Assembly (NCBI RefSeq): GCF_964253035.1
Contig: NZ_CAXUQL020000001.1
Span: 1,550,001 to 1,614,000, forward strand
DNA: 64,000 nucleotides
Direction: 5' to 3'
Source: Pseudorhodoferax sp032153935
GTDB taxonomy: Bacteria > Pseudomonadota > Gammaproteobacteria > Burkholderiales > Burkholderiaceae_C
Shown here one piece after another: positions 24,752 to 33,074 of the stretch. The notes beneath the pieces are model-generated. The model made no database searches. It had not been told where the DNA came from and saw only the letters and a list, made by a program, of their open reading frames with translations. Numbering within the stretch: the stretch's first letter is position 1; each line of letters opens with the position of its first letter. The position numbers and the translations under genes are program-made.

Positions 24752-24769
24752 TGTACAGTCGCCTGGACA
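24752..24769. promoter_or_regulatory. Upstream activator site 2 (TGTACA-N6-TGGACA)
   Basis: The sequence TGTACA-GTCGCC-TGGACA has one mismatch between its arms and the same 6-nt spacer as site 1. Its start is 32 bp from that of site 1, or about three helical turns, so two activator dimers would bind on the same face of DNA. It also lies 71-88 bp upstream of the activator gene's own start. Confidence 0.68.
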
Positions 24770-24839
24770 CACAAGGCGGCGGTCGGGTGGCCGCGCCGCA
24801 CGACAACACAGTCAAAAAGAGAATGCCCGAGGGGACGCC

Positions 24840-26303
24840 ATGACCGCAGCGGCGCACACCGAAGCCTGGCCCGACGGCGTCCTGGGTCACAGCGCCGCCA
24901 GCATCCGCATGCTGGCCATCCGCTCGCTGTTCGACCGCCTGGAAGACCTGTGCGAGGGCGCCGTCGCCGTCGACATGGAGGCGCGCGTGGCGTGGATCAA
25001 CGACAAGTACGCGCGCAAGGTCGGCCTGGACGATGCCCGGGCCGCGCTGGGCCGGCCGATCGAGGAGATCATTCCCCACAGCGCGTTGCGTGAAGTCGCG
25101 CGCAGCGGAAAGCCCATCGTGGTGGACATCATGCCGCTCGGCGCGGAGCACGTGGTGGTCACGCGGCTGCCGCTGCGCGACGAGCAGGGCCACCTGGTGG
25201 GCGCCATCGGCTTCGTGCTGTACGAGCGGGTCGACGGGCTCAAGCCCGTCATGGCCAAGCTGCAACAGTTGCAGGCGCAGCTGCAGGCGGCCGAGCGAGA
25301 GCTGGCCGACAACCGCCGTGCGCGCTACAGCCTGGCCGCATTCCTCGGCATGTCGGCACCGGCGAACGAGGTCAAGCGCCAGGCGCGGCGCGCGGCGCAG
25401 CTGGACGCCACCGTGCTGCTGTGCGGCGAGACCGGCACCGGCAAGGAGTTGCTGGCCCATGCCATCCACCATGTGTCCCCGCGTGCGGCGCGGCCCTTCG
25501 TCAGCATCAACGCCGCCGCCATCCCCGAAGCGCTGCTGGAGGCCGAGCTGTTCGGCGTCGCCCCCGGCGCCTACACCGGGGCGGACCGTCGCGGCCGCGA
25601 CGGCAAGTTCAAGCTGGCCGACGGTGGCACGCTGTTCCTGGACGAGGTGGGCGACATGCCCATGGCCCTGCAGCCCAAGCTGTTGCGCGTGCTGCAGGAG
25701 CAGGAGATCGAGCCGCTGGGCGCCAACCGCCTGCTGCGGCTGGATGTGCGGGTGATTGCGGCCAGCAGCTTCGATCTGGGCCAACGCGTGGCAGAGGGGC
25801 GCTTCCGCGCCGACCTGTACTACCGGCTGGCCGTGCTCGCGCTGCGCTTGCCGCCGCTGCGCGAGCGGCTGGACGACCTGCCCCTGCTGGTGGAGCATCT
25901 GCTGGAAGACATCGGGGCGCGCATGGGGCAGGCTGTCGACATCGATGCCGAAGGCCTCGCGCTGCTCAAGCAGCACGATTGGCCCGGCAACGTGCGCGAG
26001 CTGCGCAACACCCTGGAGCGCGCGCTGCTGCAAAGCGATACCCCGCACCTGGACGCGGCGCATGTCGCTGCGGCGCTGCCCCCGCAAAAGCCTGGTGCCA
26101 TGGCGCCGCCGGCAACACCACCGGCTGAACCGCCGACCGACGCCGCGGTGCAACCGCTTGCCGATGCCCTCCTCACGGCGGAACGCCTGGCGATTTCCGC
26201 CGCGCTCAAGGCCCATGGCGGCAGCAAGGTGGCCGCCGCGCGCGCGCTCGGCATTTCGCGCGCGGCGCTGTACCAGAAGCTGTCCGCGCACAGCATGGGC
26301 TGA
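24840..26303 (+). CDS. Sigma-54-dependent PAS/AAA+/Fis transcriptional activator
   Basis: A 487-residue enhancer-binding protein. Residues about 25-130 form a PAS-like sensor. The AAA+ domain has Walker A GETGTGKE (196-203), the sigma-54 contact loop as GAYTGA (243-248, Tyr in place of the usual Phe) and Walker B GGTLFLDEVGD (262-272). A Fis-type helix-turn-helix ends the protein (SKVAAARALGISRAALYQKL). Start 24840 follows GAGGGG; the upstream extension is unlikely. It is divergent from the GntP operon, whose promoter carries sigma-54 elements and two paired sites, so it is the likely activator. Confidence 0.93.
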   Translation: MTAAAHTEAWPDGVLGHSAASIRMLAIRSLFDRLEDLCEGAVAVDMEARVAWINDKYARKVGLDDARAALGRPIEEIIPHSALREVARSGKPIVVDIMPLGAEHVVVTRLPLRDEQGHLVGAIGFVLYERVDGLKPVMAKLQQLQAQLQAAERELADNRRARYSLAAFLGMSAPANEVKRQARRAAQLDATVLLCGETGTGKELLAHAIHHVSPRAARPFVSINAAAIPEALLEAELFGVAPGAYTGADRRGRDGKFKLADGGTLFLDEVGDMPMALQPKLLRVLQEQEIEPLGANRLLRLDVRVIAASSFDLGQRVAEGRFRADLYYRLAVLALRLPPLRERLDDLPLLVEHLLEDIGARMGQAVDIDAEGLALLKQHDWPGNVRELRNTLERALLQSDTPHLDAAHVAAALPPQKPGAMAPPATPPAEPPTDAAVQPLADALLTAERLAISAALKAHGGSKVAAARALGISRAALYQKLSAHSMG

Positions 26304-26717
26304 GCGGGGCGCCACGCGCCCAGCGGCCGGGCCACTGCCCCGCGCTGCCATTCCCATCGTCCGCACTGCCCACACCCGTCCTCAGGAATGACCGGTGCCA
26401 CGGAATGGCCGTCCGCGGCCCCCCGTTGCCGTGAGCGCTGAAAGCGATGAGGAACGGGACCCAAGGCAATGACGATGGGATACGTATGCAAATTGAAACA
26501 AAATATCGATAGAGCCCATGAATGCAAAACAAGTAAATAGAGCACAAAAAATGACAAACTCGTTCTTCTCTCATTGGCCAAGAAAATTGTGTACCGAGAG
26601 TGCACATTCTGTCGGCGCTGAGGCCATCGGGGGAGGCAGCGCTGAGACCGTTGATCGAGAGCCGTGGCATCTGCTGCCTGGTGCTCCATGACCAATACAA
26701 CAAAGTAAGAGGAACCC
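26304..26717. other. 414-bp intergenic region, AT-rich in the centre
   Basis: After a short hairpin GGGCGC-CAC-GCGCCC (26307-26321, no T-run) the sequence becomes AT-rich from about 26460 to 26600, unlike the rest of the window. An 8-bp palindrome ATACGTAT is at 26480-26487. The region probably holds the promoter of the PEP-CTERM gene; no convincing -35/-10 pair or sigma-54 site was found. No gene is recognised. Confidence 0.5.
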
Positions 26718-27371
26718 ATGAAATTTCGTCCAAGAATGCTGCTCGCCGCCCTGGCTCTGGCGGGAATGGCAGGCGCCGCCCAGGCCGATGTCCTGAAAGT
26801 CGACGTCAACAACGGTTACACGACGTTGGCGCAAGGCTCCGGCTACCAAGGCGAGGTGGCGCAGTGGAGCGTCACCAACACCACCGTGCCGGCGGTCGGT
26901 GCACCGTACGACAGCTTCGTTGCCTACTGCCTGCAGATGATGGAGTCGCTCGACCAGGTCGGCGAGCAGAACTACAGCCGTGTCAGCTTCGCCGCCAATG
27001 CCGACGTGCAGGAGCTGTACGACCGCTTCTACAGCCAATCCCTGACCAGCGCCGTCAATGCCGTGGGCTTCCAGCTGGCCCTGTGGGATCTGCTCGGCCA
27101 GGCCGATGCGAGCAGCTTCGTCACCGGGCTCTCGGGCGCAGGTGCTGCGGCCCTGATGATGCTGGACGAGGTGGCCAATGGCACCGATCCCTACCAGCAG
27201 GACCGGTACAAGCTGATCTCGTGGATCTCTGAAGACAACCAGGATCTGCTGCAGGCTGTGCCCGCGGACGCCAGCGAGGTGCCCGAGCCGAGCGCCCTGG
27301 TGCTGGGCGGCGTCGGCCTGCTCGCCCTGGGATGGGTGTCGCGCCGCCGCAAGGTCATGGACCGGGGCTGA
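26718..27371 (+). CDS. PEP-CTERM sorting-domain protein
   Basis: A 217-residue exported protein. Signal peptide MKFRPRMLLAALALAGMAGA ends near AQA|DVLKVD. The C-terminus holds VPEPSALVLGGVGLLALGW followed by VSRRRK, which is the PEP motif, transmembrane helix and basic tail recognised by exosortase (EpsH). Such proteins are cleaved and attached or released at the cell surface in biofilm-forming Gram-negative bacteria. The central region has no recognisable catalytic motif. No exosortase gene is in the window. It precedes the repeat protein and type I secretion genes by 145 bp, on the same strand. Confidence 0.9.
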   Translation: MKFRPRMLLAALALAGMAGAAQADVLKVDVNNGYTTLAQGSGYQGEVAQWSVTNTTVPAVGAPYDSFVAYCLQMMESLDQVGEQNYSRVSFAANADVQELYDRFYSQSLTSAVNAVGFQLALWDLLGQADASSFVTGLSGAGAAALMMLDEVANGTDPYQQDRYKLISWISEDNQDLLQAVPADASEVPEPSALVLGGVGLLALGWVSRRRKVMDRG

Positions 27372-27386
27372 TCCCGCCGGTGCGCA

Positions 27387-27405
27387 CGCACGGCGAGGCC
27401 GTGCG
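27387..27405. terminator. Hairpin CGCACGGC-GAG-GCCGTGCG
   Basis: A perfect 8-bp stem with a 3-nt loop lies 15 bp after the PEP-CTERM stop codon. There is no T-run, so it may be a pause, a rho-dependent or processing signal rather than a classical terminator. Confidence 0.4.
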
Positions 27406-27421
27406 CTGCTGAGCCTGCGTG

Positions 27422-27442
27422 GGGGGGCGGTCGCTGCCCCCC
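27422..27442. terminator. Hairpin GGGGGGC-N7-GCCCCCC
   Basis: A perfect 7-bp G/C stem with a 7-nt loop lies between the PEP-CTERM gene and the repeat-protein gene. It is not followed by a T-run. With the hairpin at 27387 it probably ends or weakens transcription before the next gene. Confidence 0.4.
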
Positions 27443-27516
27443 GCGCCACATCGTTTGAAATCCACAGTGTTTGAACATCGTCCTGCGCCGCGTTGCGGGC
27501 GGGAGAGGAGCGTTTG

Positions 27517-30500
27517 ATGGGAGCCCCCAATAACCTGATCACCAGCGTCGAGGTCTGTGAGGACACGGACAAGACCTTCAACCTGGTGGACCTGCTGATC
27601 GCGGCTGGGTACACGCCGACGGCACCGGTGACGGTGACGCAGGCGCTGGTGACCAATCCGGACGGAACGATTTCGTCGGCGCCGACATCCCTGGTGCGGC
27701 TCACCGCCGATGGCAGCGGCATGACCATCACCGCCAGCAACGAGGCGGACTGGTACGGCAGCCTGAGCAGCCTGAACCTCGTGGTCGAGGTGGGGGTGCA
27801 GACCTTCACGGTGCGCGTCAACATCACGGTCCTGCCGGTCAACGATGCGCCGGAAGGCACGGACCTTGCCATCGCGCTGACCGACGATGCGGGCTACGTG
27901 CTCAAGGAGTCCGATTTCGGCTTCCACGACCCGGTGGAGGGTGACAATTTCAAGTCGGTCGTGCTGACCACTTTGCCGACATCCGGCCAACTGCTGCTCA
28001 ATGGCGTGGCCTTGGCGGCCGGTGCCGAGGTCTTGGTGCAGGACATCCGGGCCGGCGCGCTGGTGTACCGGCCGCCGGCCGCGGGCGCGGGGCCGGTCGG
28101 CTTCGACTTCCAGGTGCGCGACGATGGTGGCACCGCCAATTGCAACGGCCAGGACCTCGACGTCACCCCCAACCACATCAGTTTCACGCCGGAGCTGGGC
28201 AGCCTGGGCGACCGCGTCTGGCTCGATGCCAATGGCAACGGCGTCCAGGACACAGGCGAGGCCGGCGTGGCCGGCGTCAGCGTGGTGCTGACGGGCGCTG
28301 GCGCCGACGGCGCGTTCGGCACGAACGACGACGTGTTCCGTGCCACCACGACGAATGCCCAGGGCAACTATCTGTTCGACGGCCTGGCATCGGGCCAGTA
28401 CCGCGTGACCTTCAATGCGGGCACCGCCTACAACTTCACCGCGGCGGACCGCGGCAGCAACGACGCTGCCGACTCCGATGCCAACGCCAGCGGCGCGACG
28501 GGCGTGGTGCAACTGGGCATCGGCGAGCACGACCTGACCGTGGATGCCGGCCTGGTGCTGCGCGACACCAACACCGCCAAGCTGGGTGACCGGCTGTGGT
28601 ACGACACCGACCGCGACGGTGTGCAGGACACGGGCGAAGCCGGCGTGGCGGGCATCACCGTCACGCTGGCCGGCGCAGGCACCGACGGCGTGTTCGGCAC
28701 GGCCGACGACGTCAGCCGCACGACGACCACGAACAGCTCGGGCAACTACCTATTCAGCAACCTGGCCGCGGGCCAGTACCGCGTGACCTTCGGCGCCGTG
28801 ACGGGCTACGACTTCACCATGGCCAATGCCGGTGGCAACGACGCGACCGATTCCGACGTGAACACCAGCGGCGTGTCGCACACGGTCACGCTGGCCAGCG
28901 GGCAGTCCGATTTGACGGTGGATGCCGGTGTCGTGCAGCGCGACACCAACACCGCCAAGCTGGGCGACCGGCTGTGGTACGACACGGACCGCGACGGCGT
29001 GCAGGACACGGGCGAGACCGGTGTGGCGGGCGTCACCGTCACGCTGGCCGGCGCAGGCACCGACGGCGTGTTCGGCACGGCCGACGACATCAGCCGCACG
29101 ACGACGACGAACAGCTCGGGCAACTACCTGTTCAGCAACCTGGCTGCGGGCCAGTACCGCGTGACCTTCGGCGCCGTGACGGGCTACGACTTCACGACGG
29201 CCAACGTCGGGACGAACGACGCCACCGACTCCGACGCGAACGCCAGCGGCGTCTCGCACACGGTCACGCTGGCCATCGGCCAGTCCAACCTGACGGTGGA
29301 TGCGGGTGTCGTGCAGCGCGAGACCAACACCGCGCAGCTGGGCGACCGCCTGTGGTACGACACCGACCGCGACGGCGTGCAGGACACGGGTGAGACCGGT
29401 GTTTCCGGCGCGACCGTCACGCTGGCCGGCGCAGGCGCCGATGGCGTGTTCGGCACGGCCGACGATGTCAGCCGCACGACGACCACGAACAGCTCGGGCA
29501 ACTACCTGTTCAGCAACCTGGCTGCGGGCCAGTACCGTGTGAGCTTCGGTGCGGTGTCTGGCTACGACTTCACCACGGCCAACGTCGGGACCAACGACGC
29601 CACCGACTCCGACGTGAACGCCAGCGGCGTCTCGCACACGGTCACGCTGGGCATCGGTCAAAGCGACCTGACGGTGGACGCGGGCCTCGCGCGGGGCACC
29701 GGCGCAATCGGCGATTTCGTCTGGTTCGACTACGGCTCCGGCGCCAGCTACCACAACAACCTGCAGGACACCAACGAAACCTCGCTCCGCTACCTGGTGG
29801 CCAACACCAAGGTGGAGCTGCATGACGCCACCTCGGGGGCCCTCCTGCAGACCACCTACACGGGCACGGACGGCAAGTACCTGTTCACCGGCGTCAACGC
29901 CGGCAACTACTACCTGACCTTCGACAACACCAACGCGGTGGCCTACGACGCCTACTACGGCAGGTACGAGAGCGTCGCCCTGCAGGCTTGGGTGACCAAG
30001 GATGTCGGCACCGACGACACGCGCGACTCGGATGTCTACACCTCCGGGGCGCTCAAGGGCCGCACCGACAGCTTCTACCTGGCGCAGGGGCAGGTCGATC
30101 TGACGCGCGACTTCGGCATCACGCCCATCGTGCTGGACCTGGACGGCAACGGCATCCAGACCGTGGCACGCCAGGCCTCGGACGCCAGCTTCGATCTGTT
30201 TGGCAACGGCAGCCCGGTGCATTCGGGCTGGATCTCCGGTGGCGACGGCTTCCTGGCCGTGGACAGCAACGGCAACGGCCGCATCGACGACATCGGCGAG
30301 CTGTTCGGCGGCAACGCCAAGGGCGCGGGCTTCGCCAAGCTGGCCAGCTTCGACAGCAATGGCGACGGCCTGGTCGACAGCCGCGACGCCGCCTTTGGCG
30401 AGCTGCGCGTCTGGGTGGATGCCGATGGCAACCGCCAGACCGACGCCGGCGAGCTGCGCACGCTGGCCGAGGCCGGCGTCGCCGCGCTGACCGTGGACTA

Positions 30501-30840
30501 TGTGGAGCAGCCCTTCCTGGATGCGCAGGGAAACCTGCACCTGGAACGCAGCAGCGCCAGCCTGGCCGATGGCAGCGTGGTGGACATGACCGACGTCTAC
30601 TTCAACGTCGATGCCTCCGACGCACTGGCCGCCGGCGTGCAACTGCCGACCATGGGTGAACTGCTGGGCGTGGACGACGCGCTGCTGCAGCAGGCCTTCG
30701 GCCCGGCCACGCTCAGCGGGCAGGCCGGCCTGTCCGCCGAGGACCTCGGCCTCGACATGGCCGCCGCTGCCGCCGAGGCCCAGCGGGCCATCGCCGAAGC
30801 CATGAAGCACGCCGAGGCCACGCTCTCCGTGAGCTGCTGA
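27517..30840 (+). CDS. Large SdrD B-domain repeat protein, presumed type I secretion substrate
   Basis: A 1107-residue protein without a signal peptide; ATG 27517 follows GAGAGGAG. Residues 1-225 are beta-rich (cadherin-like). Then four copies of a 126-residue SdrD-like B unit follow at a 378-bp period (DNA starts near 28201, 28579, 28957 and 29335), each with the pattern LGDRxWxDxxxxGVQDTGE and SGNYLFSNLAAGQYRVTF. A fifth divergent copy starts at 29701. From about residue 870 come calcium-binding loops (LDLDGNGIQ, DSNGNGRIDD, DSNGDGLVD, DADGNRQTD). The adjacent ABC/HlyD/TolC genes suggest secretion by type I export and an adhesin role. Confidence 0.88.
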   Translation: MGAPNNLITSVEVCEDTDKTFNLVDLLIAAGYTPTAPVTVTQALVTNPDGTISSAPTSLVRLTADGSGMTITASNEADWYGSLSSLNLVVEVGVQTFTVRVNITVLPVNDAPEGTDLAIALTDDAGYVLKESDFGFHDPVEGDNFKSVVLTTLPTSGQLLLNGVALAAGAEVLVQDIRAGALVYRPPAAGAGPVGFDFQVRDDGGTANCNGQDLDVTPNHISFTPELGSLGDRVWLDANGNGVQDTGEAGVAGVSVVLTGAGADGAFGTNDDVFRATTTNAQGNYLFDGLASGQYRVTFNAGTAYNFTAADRGSNDAADSDANASGATGVVQLGIGEHDLTVDAGLVLRDTNTAKLGDRLWYDTDRDGVQDTGEAGVAGITVTLAGAGTDGVFGTADDVSRTTTTNSSGNYLFSNLAAGQYRVTFGAVTGYDFTMANAGGNDATDSDVNTSGVSHTVTLASGQSDLTVDAGVVQRDTNTAKLGDRLWYDTDRDGVQDTGETGVAGVTVTLAGAGTDGVFGTADDISRTTTTNSSGNYLFSNLAAGQYRVTFGAVTGYDFTTANVGTNDATDSDANASGVSHTVTLAIGQSNLTVDAGVVQRETNTAQLGDRLWYDTDRDGVQDTGETGVSGATVTLAGAGADGVFGTADDVSRTTTTNSSGNYLFSNLAAGQYRVSFGAVSGYDFTTANVGTNDATDSDVNASGVSHTVTLGIGQSDLTVDAGLARGTGAIGDFVWFDYGSGASYHNNLQDTNETSLRYLVANTKVELHDATSGALLQTTYTGTDGKYLFTGVNAGNYYLTFDNTNAVAYDAYYGRYESVALQAWVTKDVGTDDTRDSDVYTSGALKGRTDSFYLAQGQVDLTRDFGITPIVLDLDGNGIQTVARQASDASFDLFGNGSPVHSGWISGGDGFLAVDSNGNGRIDDIGELFGGNAKGAGFAKLASFDSNGDGLVDSRDAAFGELRVWVDADGNRQTDAGELRTLAEAGVAALTVDYVEQPFLDAQGNLHLERSSASLADGSVVDMTDVYFNVDASDALAAGVQLPTMGELLGVDDALLQQAFGPATLSGQAGLSAEDLGLDMAAAAAEAQRAIAEAMKHAEATLSVSC
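28201..29700. repeat. Four tandem 378-bp repeats in the repeat-protein gene
   Basis: The unit beginning near CTGGGCGACCG recurs at 28204, 28582, 28960 and 29338, exactly 378 bp apart. Copies 2 to 4 are nearly identical over long stretches at the DNA level, while copy 1 is more divergent. The repeats code for B-type domains of the presumed adhesin and could change in number by recombination. Confidence 0.9.
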
Positions 30841-30850
30841 AGCCAGGCCT

Positions 30851-30894
30851 GCCGCCGCCCGGGACCGTGCCCCGGGCGGCGGCTTTTCCTTTCT
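30851..30894 (+). terminator. Rho-independent terminator after the repeat-protein gene
   Basis: A perfect 13-bp G/C stem (GCCGCCGCCCGGG, 30851-30863, pairing with 30871-30883) with a 7-nt loop is followed by TTTTCCTTTCT. It starts 10 bp after the stop codon and lies before the secretion-ATPase gene. It is the clearest intrinsic terminator in the window. Confidence 0.9.
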
Positions 30895-30927
30895 GTGCCG
30901 CCGCCACCGTCGGCGCGCGCCCATGCC

Positions 30928-33066
30928 ATGACCTCTCCCACCATGATCCAGGCGGTGCCGCCAGCCGAGGCGCCGCTGTTGGACGGCATCGCCTTCCTGG
31001 CGCGCTACTTCGGCACCGCCATCGAACGCAGCAGCTTGCAGGAGGCCGCGCGCGGCAGCGGTGGCGTCGACGACCTGCTGGCCGTGTGCGCCGCGCGCGC
31101 CGGCCTGGCCTGCTCGCCCTTGCCCGCGGGCGAGGTGCGCGCCACCATGCTGCCGGCGCTGGTGCGCGGCGACAACGGCCGCGTGCTGGTGGCCCTGCAG
31201 CGCGAGGGCGAGCGCTTCGAATGCCATGTGCCCGGCGTGCAGGGAAGCCACTGGCTGAACCTGGACCAGCTGCAGGCCGAATGCCCGGGGGCGCGCTGGC
31301 ACGCCGTGCGCCCCGCGCTGTTCTTCGACCAGCGCAGCCTGCTCTACACCCTGCCGTCCGCCCGGCGCTGGTTCTGGGACGTGTTCGGCCGCAACCGCTG
31401 GATCTTCGGCTGGGCCCTGCTCGGCACGCTGGCGTTGAATCTGTTCGGCGCGCTGATCCCGTTCTTCTCGATGGCCGTCTACGACCGCGTCGTGCCCAAC
31501 AACGCGCTCGGCAGCCTGTGGGTGCTCACGCTGGCGGCCGTGCTGCTGATCGGCTTCGAGCTGGCCATGAAGCTGTTGCGCAGCGGCCTGCTGGAATCGG
31601 CCGCCCGGCGCATGGACCTGGCCCTGTCCTCGGCCATCTTCGCGCAGTGCCTGCGCCTGCGCGCGGCCACGCGGCCGGCCTCCGGCGGCGTGCTGGCCAA
31701 CCTGGTGCGCGACTTCGAATCGGTGCGCGACTTCTTCGCCGCCGGCACGCTGGCGGTGCTTGGCGACCTGCCGTTCCTGCTGCTGTTCCTGGGCCTGATC
31801 GTGCTGATCGGCGGCTGGCTGGTGCTGGTGCCGCTGGCCGTGATCGTGTTGATGCTGGCCAGCGCCTGGCTGCTGCAAAAGCCGCTGGCGCGCCAGGTCG
31901 CGTCCTCCACGCGCGAGGGCGCGCAACGCACGGCCCATCTGTTCGAGACCATGAACGGGCTGGACACCGTCAAGGCCCTGGGCGCGGAGGCCTGGAGCCG
32001 GCGCAAGTGGGAGCAGCTGACGGTTGCCATCGCCCACAGCAGCCTGAAGACGCGCGAACTCGTCAACCTGGGCACCTCGTTCTCGACCTCGGCCATGGGC
32101 CTGTCCAGCGTGCTGCTGGTCACCGCCGGTGCCGTGCTGATCGGCGAGCAGGCCCTCACGTTGGGCCAGCTCATCGGCGTGACCATGCTGTCGGGCCGGG
32201 CCATGACCCCGGTGGCGCAGATCGCCAGCCTGATGGTGCGCTGGCAGCAGACCCGTTTGTCGCTGCTGGCCACCGACCAGATCATGGCCGCCGCCACCGA
32301 CGATGCTGGCGCCACGCTGCACGCGCCGCCGCTGCGCGGCGCGCTGGAACTGCGCGAGGTGCATTTCGCCTACCCGCAGCGCCCGCCGCTGCTGGACCGG
32401 CTCAGCCTGCGCATCCGGCCCGGCGAGCGGGTCGGCTTCATCGGCAAGCTGGGCTCTGGCAAGAGCACGCTGCTCAAGCTGGTGTTGAACCTGCACCAGC
32501 CCTCCAGCGGCAGCGTGCTGGTGGACGAGCTCGTCACCACCCAGCTCGATGCGCTGAGCCTGCGGCGTCAGATCGGCTACGTGCCGCAGGACGTCACTCT
32601 GTTCCATGGCACGGTGCGCGAGAACATCGAGCTGGGCCGCACCGAAGGGGGCGATGCCGCGCTGCTGGCCGCCATCCGCAGTGCCTGCCTGGACGAGACG
32701 CTGGCGCAGCTGCCCGCCGGCGTGGCCACGCAGGTCGGCGAACGCGGCGACCTGCTGTCCGGCGGCCAGCGCCAGGCCGTGGCCATCGCACGGGCGCTGC
32801 TGTCGCGGCCGCGGCTGCTGCTGCTCGACGAGCCCAGCTCCATGATGGACCCTGCCACCGAGCAGCGCCTGATCGGCCAGCTGCGCGCGCTGCCGGACAC
32901 CACGCTGCTGCTCGTCACCCACCGCATGGCCATGCTGCCGCTGGTCGACCGCCTGGTCGTGATGGACCGCGGCCGCGTCGTGGCCGACGGTCCGCGCGAC
33001 CAGGTCCTGCGCGCGCTCGCGCAGAGCACCGGGAGCGTCCCGGCCCAGCAGCAGGCCGCCGGCTGA
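30928..33066 (+). CDS. Type I secretion system permease/ATPase (LapB/HlyB-like)
   Basis: A 712-residue ABC exporter. Residues 1-130 are a degenerate C39 peptidase-like domain with no catalytic Cys motif evident. About 150-430 is the transmembrane domain (FGRNRWIFGWALLGTLALNL, then ALIPFFSMAVYDRVVPNNAL). About 470-700 is the ATPase with Walker A GKLGSGKST (near 506), signature LSGGQRQA (near 610) and Walker B LLLLDEPSS (near 630). The VPNNA motif and length place it with LapB-type adhesin exporters. The start is uncertain; ATG 30943 is an alternative. Downstream genes provide HlyD and TolC. Confidence 0.93.
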   Translation: MTSPTMIQAVPPAEAPLLDGIAFLARYFGTAIERSSLQEAARGSGGVDDLLAVCAARAGLACSPLPAGEVRATMLPALVRGDNGRVLVALQREGERFECHVPGVQGSHWLNLDQLQAECPGARWHAVRPALFFDQRSLLYTLPSARRWFWDVFGRNRWIFGWALLGTLALNLFGALIPFFSMAVYDRVVPNNALGSLWVLTLAAVLLIGFELAMKLLRSGLLESAARRMDLALSSAIFAQCLRLRAATRPASGGVLANLVRDFESVRDFFAAGTLAVLGDLPFLLLFLGLIVLIGGWLVLVPLAVIVLMLASAWLLQKPLARQVASSTREGAQRTAHLFETMNGLDTVKALGAEAWSRRKWEQLTVAIAHSSLKTRELVNLGTSFSTSAMGLSSVLLVTAGAVLIGEQALTLGQLIGVTMLSGRAMTPVAQIASLMVRWQQTRLSLLATDQIMAAATDDAGATLHAPPLRGALELREVHFAYPQRPPLLDRLSLRIRPGERVGFIGKLGSGKSTLLKLVLNLHQPSSGSVLVDELVTTQLDALSLRRQIGYVPQDVTLFHGTVRENIELGRTEGGDAALLAAIRSACLDETLAQLPAGVATQVGERGDLLSGGQRQAVAIARALLSRPRLLLLDEPSSMMDPATEQRLIGQLRALPDTTLLLVTHRMAMLPLVDRLVVMDRGRVVADGPRDQVLRALAQSTGSVPAQQQAAG

Positions 33067-33074
33067 GGTCTACC

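Noticed and set aside
26560..26717. Sigma-54 promoter for the PEP-CTERM gene, as reported for some PEP-CTERM loci
   Set aside because: TGGCCAAGAAAATTGT looked similar, but the GG to GC spacing is wrong and GC is absent at -12.
28201..29700. Regular repeats that might be a CRISPR array
   Set aside because: The period is 378 bp, in frame, and codes for SdrD-like domains, with no short repeat and spacer structure.
27517..30840. RTX toxin with GGxGxD nonapeptide repeats
   Set aside because: Only isolated Asp/Gly calcium loops occur; there is no run of nonapeptide repeats. The protein is better described as a B-domain repeat protein.
28750..32922. A 1390-codon open frame on the minus strand opposite the secretion genes
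   Set aside because: It lies antisense to the repeat-protein, ABC and their coding frames, is rich in Gln, His, Ala and Arg, and has no domain. It is a shadow of GC-biased codons. The same applies to the long antisense frames at 37601-40156 and 60577-63609.
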